From Apiotrichum sp. Y4204 (Eukaryota > Basidiomycota > Tremellomycetes > Trichosporonales > Trichosporonaceae): a stretch of DNA of 64,000 bases. The notes beneath the pieces were generated by a model. That model did not search any database. It was given only the letters and a program-made list of their open reading frames with translations, and had not been told where the DNA came from. Each line of letters begins with the position of its first letter. Position 1 is the stretch's first letter. Where the stretch lies: the NCBI GenBank assembly GCA_025531455.1, contig JAMYHL010000012.1:186001-250000 (forward strand). The letters are read 5' to 3'. The translations under genes were made by a program, and so were the position numbers. Shown piece after piece: positions 44,814 through 54,898 of this stretch.

Positions 44814-45702
44814 ATGAGCGCGTACACGTCCGCGCTCGAGGTGCTCGCGCCCGCGCACGCGCTCGTGCCCATGCTCCTCGCGCCGCGCTGGCCGTCCCCC
44901 GTCGGCGTGCTGGACCTGTACTCGGCGCACCGCCTGAGTCTGGCGGTGAACTGGATCGCGACGGCGAATGGAAAGCGAAAAGAACGCGCCTCCGCACTGC
45001 AAGAGATCGTTGGGATCTTGGTTGTCCTCTTTGGCGGGGAGACGTTTCTGGGTACGTTCTGAAAGAGGGTTGGTGTCGTGCTGATTCTCCAGCAATGTGT
45101 ACCGGCCAACCGCCGAGCTGGCTGCTCGACCCGACACTCGCGCTCGTCTTTTCCGGCATCCGTAAGGTATCTTTCATGCTACTCTGACCCCAGACCTTGT
45201 TCAGACACGCACGCCGCTCGCCGCCCTCCTCCCCCCTGCACCATCCTACCGCCCCGAGCTCCTCTTCTCCATCCCCGACGCGATCGGCCGTACCCTGCTC
45301 CTCACACGGTTCTCCGTCATCCCCCTCCTCTCCCCGGCCTCCGCCCTCCCGCCGACACCCGCATCTCTTCTCCTCGTGCCCTTCATCCTCGCCGTCCCCG
45401 CCGCAGCCCTAATTTTCACCGGCACAAACTTCTTCTCCCCACACGTCACCTTCACCACACCCGCCGAGCTCAAGCCGTGGGGATGGACCGCGCTCGACGC
45501 GTGGATCCCCATCGTCCTTCCCGCCCTCTTCCTCACCCTCATCGGCCCAGTGGAGGGGTGGCCCCTCGGCGTCGGGCTTTCCACCGACGCGGCGATCGTC
45601 GCGTGCATGATCTTTGCGAGCGGCTGCTTCCTCGGTAGGACGTGGTGGAACCTCGCGCCGCGCAAGAGCAGGAAGCAGATGAAGCGCGCGAAGCGCGCGT
45701 GA
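44814..45702 (+). CDS. Uncharacterised multi-pass membrane protein (271 aa)
   Basis: Three exons: 44814-45051, 45093-45161 and 45194-45702. Splicing joins ALQEIVGILVVLFGGETFLA to MCTGQPPSWLLDPTLALVFS and then to GIHLVQTRTPLAALLPPAPS. About six hydrophobic segments follow the pattern of a small polytopic protein, including FILAVPAAALIFTGTNFF, WIPIVLPALFLTLIGPV and AAIVACMIFASGCFLG, and the protein ends in a basic, likely cytosolic tail (RKSRKQMKRAKRA). The hydrophobic segment with GGE followed by a loop is superficially like TRIC channels, but the match is too short to name the family. Probably endomembrane, judged by the K/R tail. Function not assigned. Confidence 0.65.
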
Positions 45703-47885
45703 AACGGGGGTGGGGATCATGGGGGAAAGGGGGCTGGGAGTTGGTTACGACTGTCACGCTCGATACTGATGCTATACGGTAGACTGATACGTTTGGGTAT
45801 GCAGGTATACGATATATGATACATACGACATGCTGAGAACAACGGACATGGCGTGGTATCGCGTCGCGGTGGCTCAATGCCCGATTCCAAGAAGCAGAAG
45901 GCGCAGCCCCTGCTGATCCGCTGATGGACTGGATGCAGAGACGCCCATCACCGTCCTCTTCAACGCTGCGATGCAGCACCCCGTTTGACGACGGCCTGCT
46001 CCTCTCAGGGTGGACACCCGGTCCGCTCAGGAGAGCGTCCTCACTCAGCGTGCACAGGCAGCTCGCGTAACGCCTCGCGAATCGCGAAGACTCGAAGACC
46101 AGCGCCCACCTGAACCACCCTGTCGGTTTGCCCCCTTGTAGTGGAGTGCACGCTGTGTGATCTTGTGCTCACATGTGCCCAACGCAAAACGCTTGATGGC
46201 CGACATTACGGAAACCAACCCCTATCTTTCAGAATTTCAGGCCTTCCCAGCTCGCGCAGCTAGAGACGTCAGAGATTCCATTCATCCGCCCTTTTGGCCT
46301 GTAGACCTGTGGTCCTTTGGAGAGCACTCGCATCTAACGTTAGAGCTCTTGGATTCACTAGCTCACTAGCTCAAAAGATTCCCCCCTCTGCGGCCTAGAC
46401 ACGCGCGAACACGCGACGTACGCGACGCACGCCTGACGACCCTCGGCCCTCGGGCCCCATTAGGACACGAGCTAGTACGAGCTTCACGAGCCCGTCTTTC
46501 GCGAGTCAAAAAGCTGAACTGTCAGACGAGTCGAACTACGGAGTTTGGGCACAAAGTACCGTCGCTTTTACATCGCTGCTATCCGTGTGAACGCCTCGCC
46601 GTACAGCTGAGCGGCCGGTCCAAGTCGTTATTGTCGCTGCGAGTGGTCTCTTGACGTCTTGAGAGCCTCCTGTTGTATTTGGCAGTCCATAGCAACACGT
46701 CCAAAACCACCCAAGCACCCAAGGATACGCAGATTACACAGATCAGGTGATTTCAGAGGGAGCGCGTCGCGTTGATGCGCTGATCTACGGACGGAGGAGT
46801 TGTGCGCCTGCGTTCTCCGCGACTCTCCGTTTCCCAGGGTTATAGTCACCTTCGAGGGGTTCATATTCGTCGCGCGGGAGAGCAAGAGTGGGATGTGAAT
46901 GGTATGTGTGCGGCCACGGAGTGTGTTGTGTGATTGTGTCCAGGTGTCCAGACTTTGGAATCAAAGCGCTTTTTATAGGTGGAGCCAGATACGGCCATTG
47001 CAACCGTGCCGCGTGCAGCCCATATCTCCGCCTGTCCGTGTCCCTGTTCATCCGGAAAGCCTGCTGATTCCGACAACATGGTACACGGTGTGAGGTGTAT
47101 CTTTGATGAAATGTCGTCGAACCCGTTTGCTGGTTGTGGCTCGTTGCTCGATGCTCGACGTTGCGATTGCTGTCGATCGATTCGAGGTTGGTGGCCATGA
47201 CGTCATGCCTACTCCACGATCGCACCCGGCCCGTTCAGTTCAGCTCTTCCTAAATGTTCGTGTCTTGCATGCGTGCATGCACTGCACATTCGCACATTCC
47301 TCGCCTCTCACATGTTCCATTCGAGATGCATACCGCGGCGCTGTCCTATGTCTTGTGTCTTATCGCGGCAGGATGGATTGTGTGGGGCGGGTATTTTTCT
47401 CTCTGCTGTGTTGTGGTTGGCTGGGACTGCGTTTGCCGGCGGCAGAGGCGGCGGCGGGCGGGCGCCGGGGCCCGCTCGAGACCCATGGGAAACACAGGAT
47501 CACAGGACAGTGCAGAGTATCATTCTGTATTCTGGGAACGGATTAGCGGGGTCATGCATGCACCAGGTTGTTCAGTACAGCACAGAGAGCAGGTCGAGTA
47601 TTGGATAGAGAGAGAGAGAGATTAGAGAGTCCATATCTATGCATTCCCTGTGCCAAGGCGGCCGGTGATGCAGCTGCAGCCGACTGAAAGGGGAGAGTGA
47701 CGCCGAGCCGCCGAGACGCCGCTGAGGTCGACGTCCTTTTTTATTGTCTCTCCTATTGTTGTGTTGCTGTCTCATTTCTCACCTCTCTCCTATTCATATC
47801 CACAACAAGCCACCACATCTCTTCTCTTCACTCTTCACTCCCTCTCTCTCCCCTTCTCATTCCCCCCCATCCCCATTCCCTCGCG
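45703..47885. other. Gene-poor intergenic region (about 2.2 kb)
   Basis: A leftward TATA box (TATAAAAA, 46970-46977) stands 103 nt upstream of a 79-codon leftward frame (46628-46867) that encodes an unrecognised basic peptide; this is too weak to call a gene. A short GA repeat occurs near 47608-47625. The final 150 nt are the C/T-rich leader of the phosphofructokinase gene. Confidence 0.45.
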
Positions 47886-50800
47886 ATGGACTCCGACACC
47901 GAAGTGCTCGCCGCCGAGTCCGAGCTCGGCCTGCTCACCGCCGCTGCCGCCCATCTCCCCGGCATAGCGCCCCCACCCGTCCGCGAGGACCCGCCCCACC
48001 GCGAGCCAAATCATGCGATGACCCAGATGAACCACAACCATGCCAACTGCTTCCCCCCGCCGAGCGGAAAGCGCAGGCGCGCAAAGAAGATCGCCGTGCT
48101 CACGTCCGGTGGCGATTCCGCAGGCATGAATGCTGCCGGTGAGTAGAGAGACATGGATGAGGAGGGCAACCTTCCGGTGTCCCTCCCTCTTGCACACGTT
48201 TGCTCACCCCAGTCCGTGCTGTCGTGCGCCAGGGTATCGCACGGTGAGTCTTTGTCTCCACGCCAGTTTGAACCAGTGTGAAGGTCGTCGTGGCCAGTGC
48301 GGCGCCGCCGCTATTTCCTCGTCAACCGCTTCCCGCCAATAACGAGCTCGAACACAAGCGGGTTGCGGCCGTATCATAACCCGCGCGTTCTCTATTCCTG
48401 CGGGATGCACACCCCGCCCCGTGCCTCAACGCCGCCCCATGATCAGACACTGACGACACAGTGGGTGCCAGGCGTACATTATTCGCGAGGGATGGGAGGG
48501 TCTCGTGCGCGGCAACACTGTCGAGGACACGCCAGCTCCCTCGCGCCGTACATCTGCGAGCCCCTCGCCTGCGGTACGCCCGCATGATGGGCCCGGCCTC
48601 GCGCCCCTCAGCTCCCTCGCGGATCTCAACCTTGAGGGCGAGGACGAGGAGGAGCCGCACGCGGTCAACTTTGCCGACCCGAACGACATTGCCCCGTTGT
48701 CCGATGCGCCCCTCTCTTTCGGCTATGGCGCGCTCCTGCGCGACGGTGCCGGCGAAGGTGACCCGGATGAGGTTGCCGCCGCGTTTGTTCAGCACAACGT
48801 CCTTGAGGAGGAGGACGACGGCGGCCGCACGCTCAAGGGGAAATACATTGTCCGCGTCGGATGGGACGACGTCCGCGGCTGGCTCGGCGAGGGCGGTACC
48901 CTCATCGGCTCGTCCCGCTGTCCTTCCTGTGAGCTCATTGTCCCTTACTTGAGCTGACATCAGTCCGCATGCGCGAGGGCCGTCTGCGCGCCGCGCGCAA
49001 CCTTATCATAAACGGTATTGACTGCCTCGCCGTTTGTGGCGGTGACGGCTCGCTCACTGGTGCTGATACGCTCCGTGGCGAGTGGCCCGGCCTTATTGAG
49101 GAGCTTTACAACACCAACGAAATCACCCAGCGCCAGATGGAGGCGTACCGTTACCTAAACATTGTCGGTCTCGTGGGATCCATCGAGTGAGTTGCTCTGC
49201 TCAGGTAGTCAACTGACAGCCAGCAACGACATGGCAATGACCGACCTCACCATTGGTGCCGTCACCGCGCTGCACCGTATCTGCGAGGCCGTCGACTCTA
49301 TCTCCTCCACCGCATCTTCCCACTCGCGCGCGTTCGTCATCGAGGTCATGGGCCGCCACTGCGGCTGGCTCGCACTCATGGCCGCCGTGGCCACTGGCGC
49401 CGACTTCATGTTCATTCCCGAGCAGCCGCCGAAGGCGGACGACTGGGCTTCGGAGATGTGCGATGTGCTCAAGCACCACCGCCTCGTCGGCAAGCGCAAG
49501 AGCATTGTCATTGTCGCCGAGGGCGCGATTGACAAGAACCTCCAGCCCATCAAGGCGGACTATGTGAAGGAGATTCTTACGGAGCGTCTCGGCCTTGACA
49601 CGCGTGTCACCACCCTCGGCCACACCCAGCGTGGTGGTACCCCGGCTGCCATGGACCGCATCCTGGTGAGTGCATTTTCACGGCGCAGCTAACCCTAGCC
49701 CACGCTTCAAGGCGTCAAGGCCGTTGAGGCGCTCCTCGAGGCTCGGCCCGACACACCGTCATACATGATTGGTATCCAGGAGAACCGCATTACCAAGATC
49801 CCGCTTCTGGAGGCCGTCGCCAAGACCAAGGCCGTTGCCACGGCCATAGAGGCCAATGACTTTGACCTCGCGATGACGTACCGCGATGCTGAGTTCACCG
49901 ACATGCTCGAGGCATTCAAGATCAGCGCGTCGCTCAGCGCCGAGCACCGCGTGCCCGAGTCGGAGCGCCTGCGCGTCGGTATCATCCATGTCGGCGCTCC
50001 GGCCGGAGGCATGAACGCCGCGACGCGCCAGGTCGTGCGTTACTGTCACACACGCGGACACACCCCGCTGGGTATCTACAACGGCTTTGAGGGCTTGTTG
50101 GACGACAATGTGACCGAACTCTCGTGGCTGCGCGTGGACAACTGGACGACGCGTGGTGGTTCTGAGCTCGGCACAAACCGTACCCTTCCGTCTATCGACA
50201 TGGGCGCCGTCGCGGCGGCGCTCCAGCGCCACTCGATCGACGCACTGCTTCTCGTAGGTGGCTTCGAGGCCTTCAACTCCGTGGTTCTCCTCGAGAAGGC
50301 GCGCGCTATATACCCCTCGCTCCACATTCCCATGATCCACCTCCCGGCGACCATCTCTAATAATGTCCCGTTCACCGACTACTCACTCGGTTCGGACACA
50401 TCCCTCAACGCACTGGTGCTCGCATGTGATGCCATCAAGCAGAGTGCCTCGGCATCGCGCAACCGCGCTTTCATCGTCGAAACACAGGGCGGCATGAGCG
50501 GGTACATTGCCGTCATGGGCGCGCTTGCCACCGGTGCAGTGCTCGTCTACACACCCGAGGACGGAATCTCGCTGCGCCGGCTCCTCGACGACGTCGAGTT
50601 CCTCAAGGAGCGCTACGCTCTCGACGAGATGGGCAAGTCTGAGGGCCGTCTGGTCATCCGCTCGGAGAAGGCGTCGAATGTTTACAGCACCGAGGTGCTG
50701 ACCAAGATCTTCAAGGATGAGGGACGGGACCTGTTCGACGCGCGCTCTGCATCGCTCGGCCACACGCTGCAGGGTGGTGTCCCGGCGCCGCAGGACCGTA

Positions 50801-51096
50801 CCCGCGCGGCGCGCATCGCGATGCTCGGCATGAAGTTCCTCGAGGAGCACGCTGTGCCGAACGCACAAGCGTTCCACCCGCGCGGCAAGGCGCCGGCAAA
50901 GACCGAGAGCGCCGCCATGGTCGCCATTCGCGGCAGCAGCATCTGTTACCCGACCATGGACGAGATCCTGCGCCAGACGGACATGAGGCTCCGCCGTGGC
51001 ACCGACACGTGGTGGAGCGGCATCAAGAGCCTTGTCGAGGTGCTCGGTGGGCGCACCGGTGTCGTCAAGCAGCTGCATGCGATGAACAAGCTCTGA
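47886..51096 (+). CDS. PFK1: ATP-dependent 6-phosphofructokinase (fused eukaryotic type)
   Basis: Six exons: 47886-48138, 48213-48243, 48462-48928, 48964-49186, 49224-49665 and 49699-51096; 937 aa, the usual size for fused fungal PFK subunits. It catalyses fructose-6-phosphate to fructose-1,6-bisphosphate in cytosolic glycolysis. An N-terminal extension of about 65 residues precedes [38 protein letters not shown] is completed by the third exon; [18 protein letters not shown] and [15 protein letters not shown] follow. [16 protein letters not shown] carries the catalytic aspartate, restored only by the CCAG acceptor at 49220-49223; the CAG four nucleotides earlier shifts the frame. The second, regulatory half starts at [20 protein letters not shown]. 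An acidic insert of about 95 residues lies between GLVRGN and GWDDVRGW. It converges on the zinc dehydrogenase. Confidence 0.93.
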
Positions 51097-51269
51097 GCGG
51101 AGCGAACGTCGAGCGGCGCAACCGCGAGCGAGACTGCTGAGCAGTGTAGACAAACCCCGCATTCCGTTCCGTTTCATCAAGGAGCCTCCATATCACCCTT
51201 CCATTCCGTTATCACTAGTTGCCCGTAGTATCTCCGTGGTACCTCCGTACGAATGCATAGACTGGACCG

Positions 51270-52512
51270 CTACTCAAGGCTGCGATCTCCCACCATGACC
51301 TTTATGACCGGCTTGCCCTGCTCGTCCCGCCCGCGCTTGAGTGTCTCAAATGCCTCGACCGCCGACTCGAGCGGGTACCAGTGCGAGACCATCTTACCCA
51401 CATCACCCAGCTTTCCACTTGCAAGCAGCGCCAGCGCAGCGGGGTACGTGTTGGCGTAGCGGAACACGCCGATGACATCTACTTCGCGGAGCAAGCTCGG
51501 GCCAGTGGGGAGAGCGAAGACGGGCGTGCCCATGCCGACATACACGGCCTTTCCGCCAGGCGCAGCAGCAAGGACGGCAAGCTGCATGCAGCTCTCGACG
51601 CCGGTACACTCAAAGACGACGTCGAACCCGTCCTCGAGTCCCTCGACAGACTGTACCGCCTCACTGGCCTTGAGGCCCGTCCACGCCTCGTTTGCAGCCA
51701 CGAGCGCATCCGCGCCGCTCACCCTCGGCCCGCGCGGGAGGGCATGCACGCCGTCCGCCCATCCCATCTCCTTTGCGAGAGAAAGTTTGGCCTCGTCGAT
51801 ATCCACGGCCACGACGGTCGTCGCGCCCGACGCGCTCGCCAGCGCGGCGGCAAGGAGCCCGACGGCGCCAGCGCCGAGAACAAGCACTCTCGCCCCGGGA
51901 GGAACGTTTGCGCGGTTGTGCGCATGCAGCACCACGCTGAGGGGTTCCGCGAGCGCCGCGCTCGCGAGCGGAAGAGAGGCGGGAAGGGGGTGGAGCATGT
52001 CCCACGGGTGGTTCATGACTTCGCAGAGTGTGCCGTCTAGATGGGGGAAGGTCTTTGCCGAGCTGGCGAAGCGGAGCGACGGACACAGGTTGTACCGCCC
52101 CTTTGTGCAGAGATGGCAGCGGCGGCACGGAAGGCCGACCTCGAGCGCGACGCGGTCGCCGACTTTGAGGTTGCAGTTTGGCGGGAGCGGGGTCGGGAGG
52201 GCGGTGACGATGCCGCATGACTCGTGGCCTAGGACGAGCGGGGCGCGGATCTTGAATGTCCCGTTTGCCCCGTGCGCGTAGTAGTGGACTGGCGTCAGAA
52301 ATGGGTTCTTCTCCGTTCCGCGTTCCACTCTCCCGGGGGTTCACTCACGGTCGGACCCGCAGAGTCCCGTCACCCCCATGCGGACCTGCGCCTCGCCCGG
52401 CCCCGGGGGCGCAACCTCGCGTTCTTCCTGCCCGTCAGCTCTGTGTCGAGCATTCACTTACGATACGCAGGTCGGTCGCGCCGTGGCACACTGCTGCTTT
52501 CTGGGTAGACAT
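51270..52512 (-). CDS. Zinc-dependent polyol (sorbitol/xylitol-type) dehydrogenase
   Basis: Three exons: 52462-52512, 52349-52427 and 51270-52288, 382 aa. Exon 1 is MSTQKAAVCHGATDLRI. The catalytic zinc ligands C40 (GLCGSDLHYY) and H65-E66 (LGHES) come together only after the second splice. The structural zinc set C98, C101, C104 and C112 is intact (CRRCHLCTKGRYNLC). The Rossmann loop VLVLGAGAVGLLAAALA is followed by VAVDIDEAKL, whose aspartates favour NAD over NADP. The architecture matches medium-chain polyol dehydrogenases that oxidise sorbitol, xylitol or L-arabinitol to ketoses in the cytosol; the exact substrate is not determined. PFK lies convergently downstream, but co-regulation is not implied. 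Confidence 0.88.
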
Positions 52513-52939
52513 GATGAATGGAGATTAGGAGAGAGAGAGGATGAGAACTCAAGAAGCGGGCAACGAACGTGATTGATATCTCCGCCCGTGTTGGGCTCAT
52601 CGCCGGAGACGGTCCGGAAGCCCGTCCGGCATCCGGTCCGGGGGCCGGGGGGACCGGTGTCACGTGTCGGCATTCAGCGGCATCTCGCGGACTATGGAAT
52701 GTCCGCCAGGATTCCAGCTTCCAGACACAGCACATCTATCTCGTCTCTCGTAGCCAAGTACACACTGCAGCTTGATGTATGATCTGGGGAGGATATGCAT
52801 AATGTATCCGCTGCCACTACAATACACGTCAATGTCTCGTGTCGCTACCTCCTCTCTCGCCAGAGCAACCTCTCCCTCCGAGTCCCTCAGTGCAGCGATC
52901 CGCCCCGGCGGCGACGCGGCGCCGCTCTACGCCCGCAGC
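52513..52939. other. Intergenic
   Basis: Upstream of the polyol dehydrogenase and of tRNA-Ala. No gene supported. Confidence 0.4.
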
Positions 52940-53028
52940 GGGCGTGTAGCTCAGTTGGTAGAGCGTGTCATTAGCAGGCCCAGCGTCTTATCTTGACAAG
53001 GTCTTTGGTTCGATTCCTAACTCGTCCA
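52940..53028 (+). tRNA. tRNA-Ala(AGC) with a 16-nt intron
   Basis: The acceptor stem GGGCGTG pairs with CTCGTCC, including the G3:U70 pair that is the alanine identity element; the sixth pair is U:U, as in yeast tRNA-Ala. The D arm is GCTC-AGTTGGTA-GAGC. The anticodon stem TGTCA pairs with TGACA around the loop TTAGCA, anticodon AGC at 52973-52975. An intron at 52977-52992 follows position 37, the canonical place. The T arm TTTGG-TTCGATT-CCTAA has one mismatch; the discriminator is A at 53028. Mature length without CCA is 73 nt. Confidence 0.92.
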
Positions 53029-53053
53029 TGCAGTGGAGCGCTGAGGCGCTCGC

Positions 53054-53058
53054 TTTTT
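53054..53058 (+). terminator. RNA polymerase III T-run terminator
   Basis: Five thymines 25 nt downstream of tRNA-Ala, within the usual distance for Pol III termination. Confidence 0.6.
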
Positions 53059-53192
53059 CGGGTGCGAGGTGAGGGTGTGTTGGTCATCGATGAGAAAAGG
53101 CTGGGGTGGGCTATCTGACCAGAGTCGGGAGGGGGTGCCATCTCAGTGATTGGTGATCGACAGCGAAATGAGCAACTTCATCCAGACCATAC

Positions 53193-54898
53193 TTAGTCAA
53201 AGAAGAGCAGCCCGCGTGTACGGAAATCGCGCTTCTGGCGGCTAGCCATCAACTCGGGTCCTACAGCGGCGACCATCTGCTCGACAGCGACACGCCCAAA
53301 CGCCGTGAGGTTTTCGCGGTAGAGCTGTCGTCAGAACGGAAAAATTGAAGCGATGAGCGGGTGGCTTACCGTGTACGGAACCACGCTCGGCGGTCGGCCC
53401 CTTCCTCCGGTACTGAGAACCATAAGGTTATCCATTGTTCCTGCATCGAGCGCGCGCGGGTCGAGAAAGCCTGGCGGCGAGGGTTGGGGGAATGAGGCTG
53501 AGCTGTCGTCCGAGTCGGCAGACGTATCGGACCGTGCGTCCATGTTCGCGTCGGCTGTCCCCGGGACGAGTGCTTTGACGTTGGCATCCGACATTGCCTC
53601 AATCTCGCTAAAGGGTGTGTATCCCCGCCCCATTGCGGACAGATACTTGTCCATCTTAGGGGACAGAGCGTGGAAAACGTTCGTCCCCGGGTCGAGGAGG
53701 TAGCTCGGTGCATACTCGCCCTTGTACCTCATCTTCTGGCACGTCGCAATCCAGTACCCTGCTATGAGCCTTCCCGTCTACACACTCCACTTACCCATGT
53801 ACACCCAGTCCATGCCCGGCGCGCCGGCCGCCTGCATATCGCGCACGAGCGCAATCTCATACAGCGCGCTCAGCTTGCCGAGTGACGCCCAAGCCCAGTC
53901 CGGATCCCAGATAAAGTACACGCTGCTCACGCACTTGGGCAGAATGTCAATCACCGAGATGCCCACGAGCTGCCCGTCGACGCGGTACAATACGTGGTAC
54001 GACTTGTATTCCTTTGGTAGGCGCGACGTGTCTGCTTCCGGAGAGTACTTGATCTCGTCATCCTGAATATCAGCGAGGAACGAGTTGGTGGTACGACTGC
54101 GGGCCAACTCACTCCCAGGGGACTGTCGCACAAAAACCGTCGAAAGCCCGTCATCGTTGCCTTGTGTTCTGGGTCGTTGTGCACTGACATTTGGTAGCGC
54201 TTGTACAGCGCGTACGTCTCGGACGTCGCCACCGCGGGCGTGAGCTCGAGCTGAGATTTGAGTACACAGCTTCACAGAATCGTCATTAGCTGCAACTCAC
54301 TTTAAGCGTGTGCTTCCCCTTCTTTTTCCCGTAGCCCTCCTGGTGCACGCGCAACTCAGACATGAGATCAAACGGCGCCGCCTTGCCCTTGCCCTTATCC
54401 TTCTTCTTCCCGGCGTCCTTCCCCTCCTCCATGGGCACATCCTCCTCGCCCGGCTTGAGCCCTGTCGCAAGGTACCGATTCCAGCGGTTCACGGCGCTCC
54501 TCTGCTGCCGCGTGGGCTTGAACGCCGCCGCGTCGAGCCGGATCGTGTATTGCGGACAGCACGTGCGGGCCATATCGGGACTAAGGACCAGTTAGAGCAC
54601 ACTCCCCATCACCTCTCATCTACGCACTGGTATGTGTACGTCCCGGAACGACGCCACCCGCGATCAATGAGGTCCTGGTAGAACTGCCCTCAGCAAAGCC
54701 CCTCTCGCACTCGCGGACTTACCTGCGGGGACATTGAGTGGGTGATCACTGACGTCAGCGCGCTCTGCTTCGCCTGCAGCTCGACATACTGCCGTAGGAA
54801 TACGACGATTTGGCCGCACTCCGCTGTCCCGGAGGAGAGCAGTAGCCGCATGTAGAGCAGCCGTAGTCGACCGGCGTGAGGAGGCTGAGGGCCGGCAT
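53193..54898 (-). CDS. ATE1: Arginyl-tRNA-protein transferase (N-end rule)
   Basis: Eight exons: 54790-54898, 54723-54748 (26 nt), 54628-54683, 54301-54580, 54113-54250, 53795-54062, 53370-53758, 53193-53324; 465 aa. It transfers arginine from Arg-tRNA to N-terminal Asp/Glu, marking proteins for degradation. The N-terminal STCGYC with C17 and C20 is the conserved cysteine pair. FYQDLIDRGWRRSGTYTY and PDMARTCCPQYTIRLDAAAF are assembled across introns 2 and 3. SMSVHNDPEHKATMTGFRRF, then LVGISVIDILPKCVSSVYFI, WDPDWAWASLGKLSALYEI and, after a splice, YWIATCQKMRYKGEYAPSYL are the GNAT-like transferase core. A lysine-rich insert (residues about 95-115) and an acidic Ser/Asp loop near residue 350 are typical fungal variation. 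The end is QKRDFRTRGLLFFD. Confidence 0.92.
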
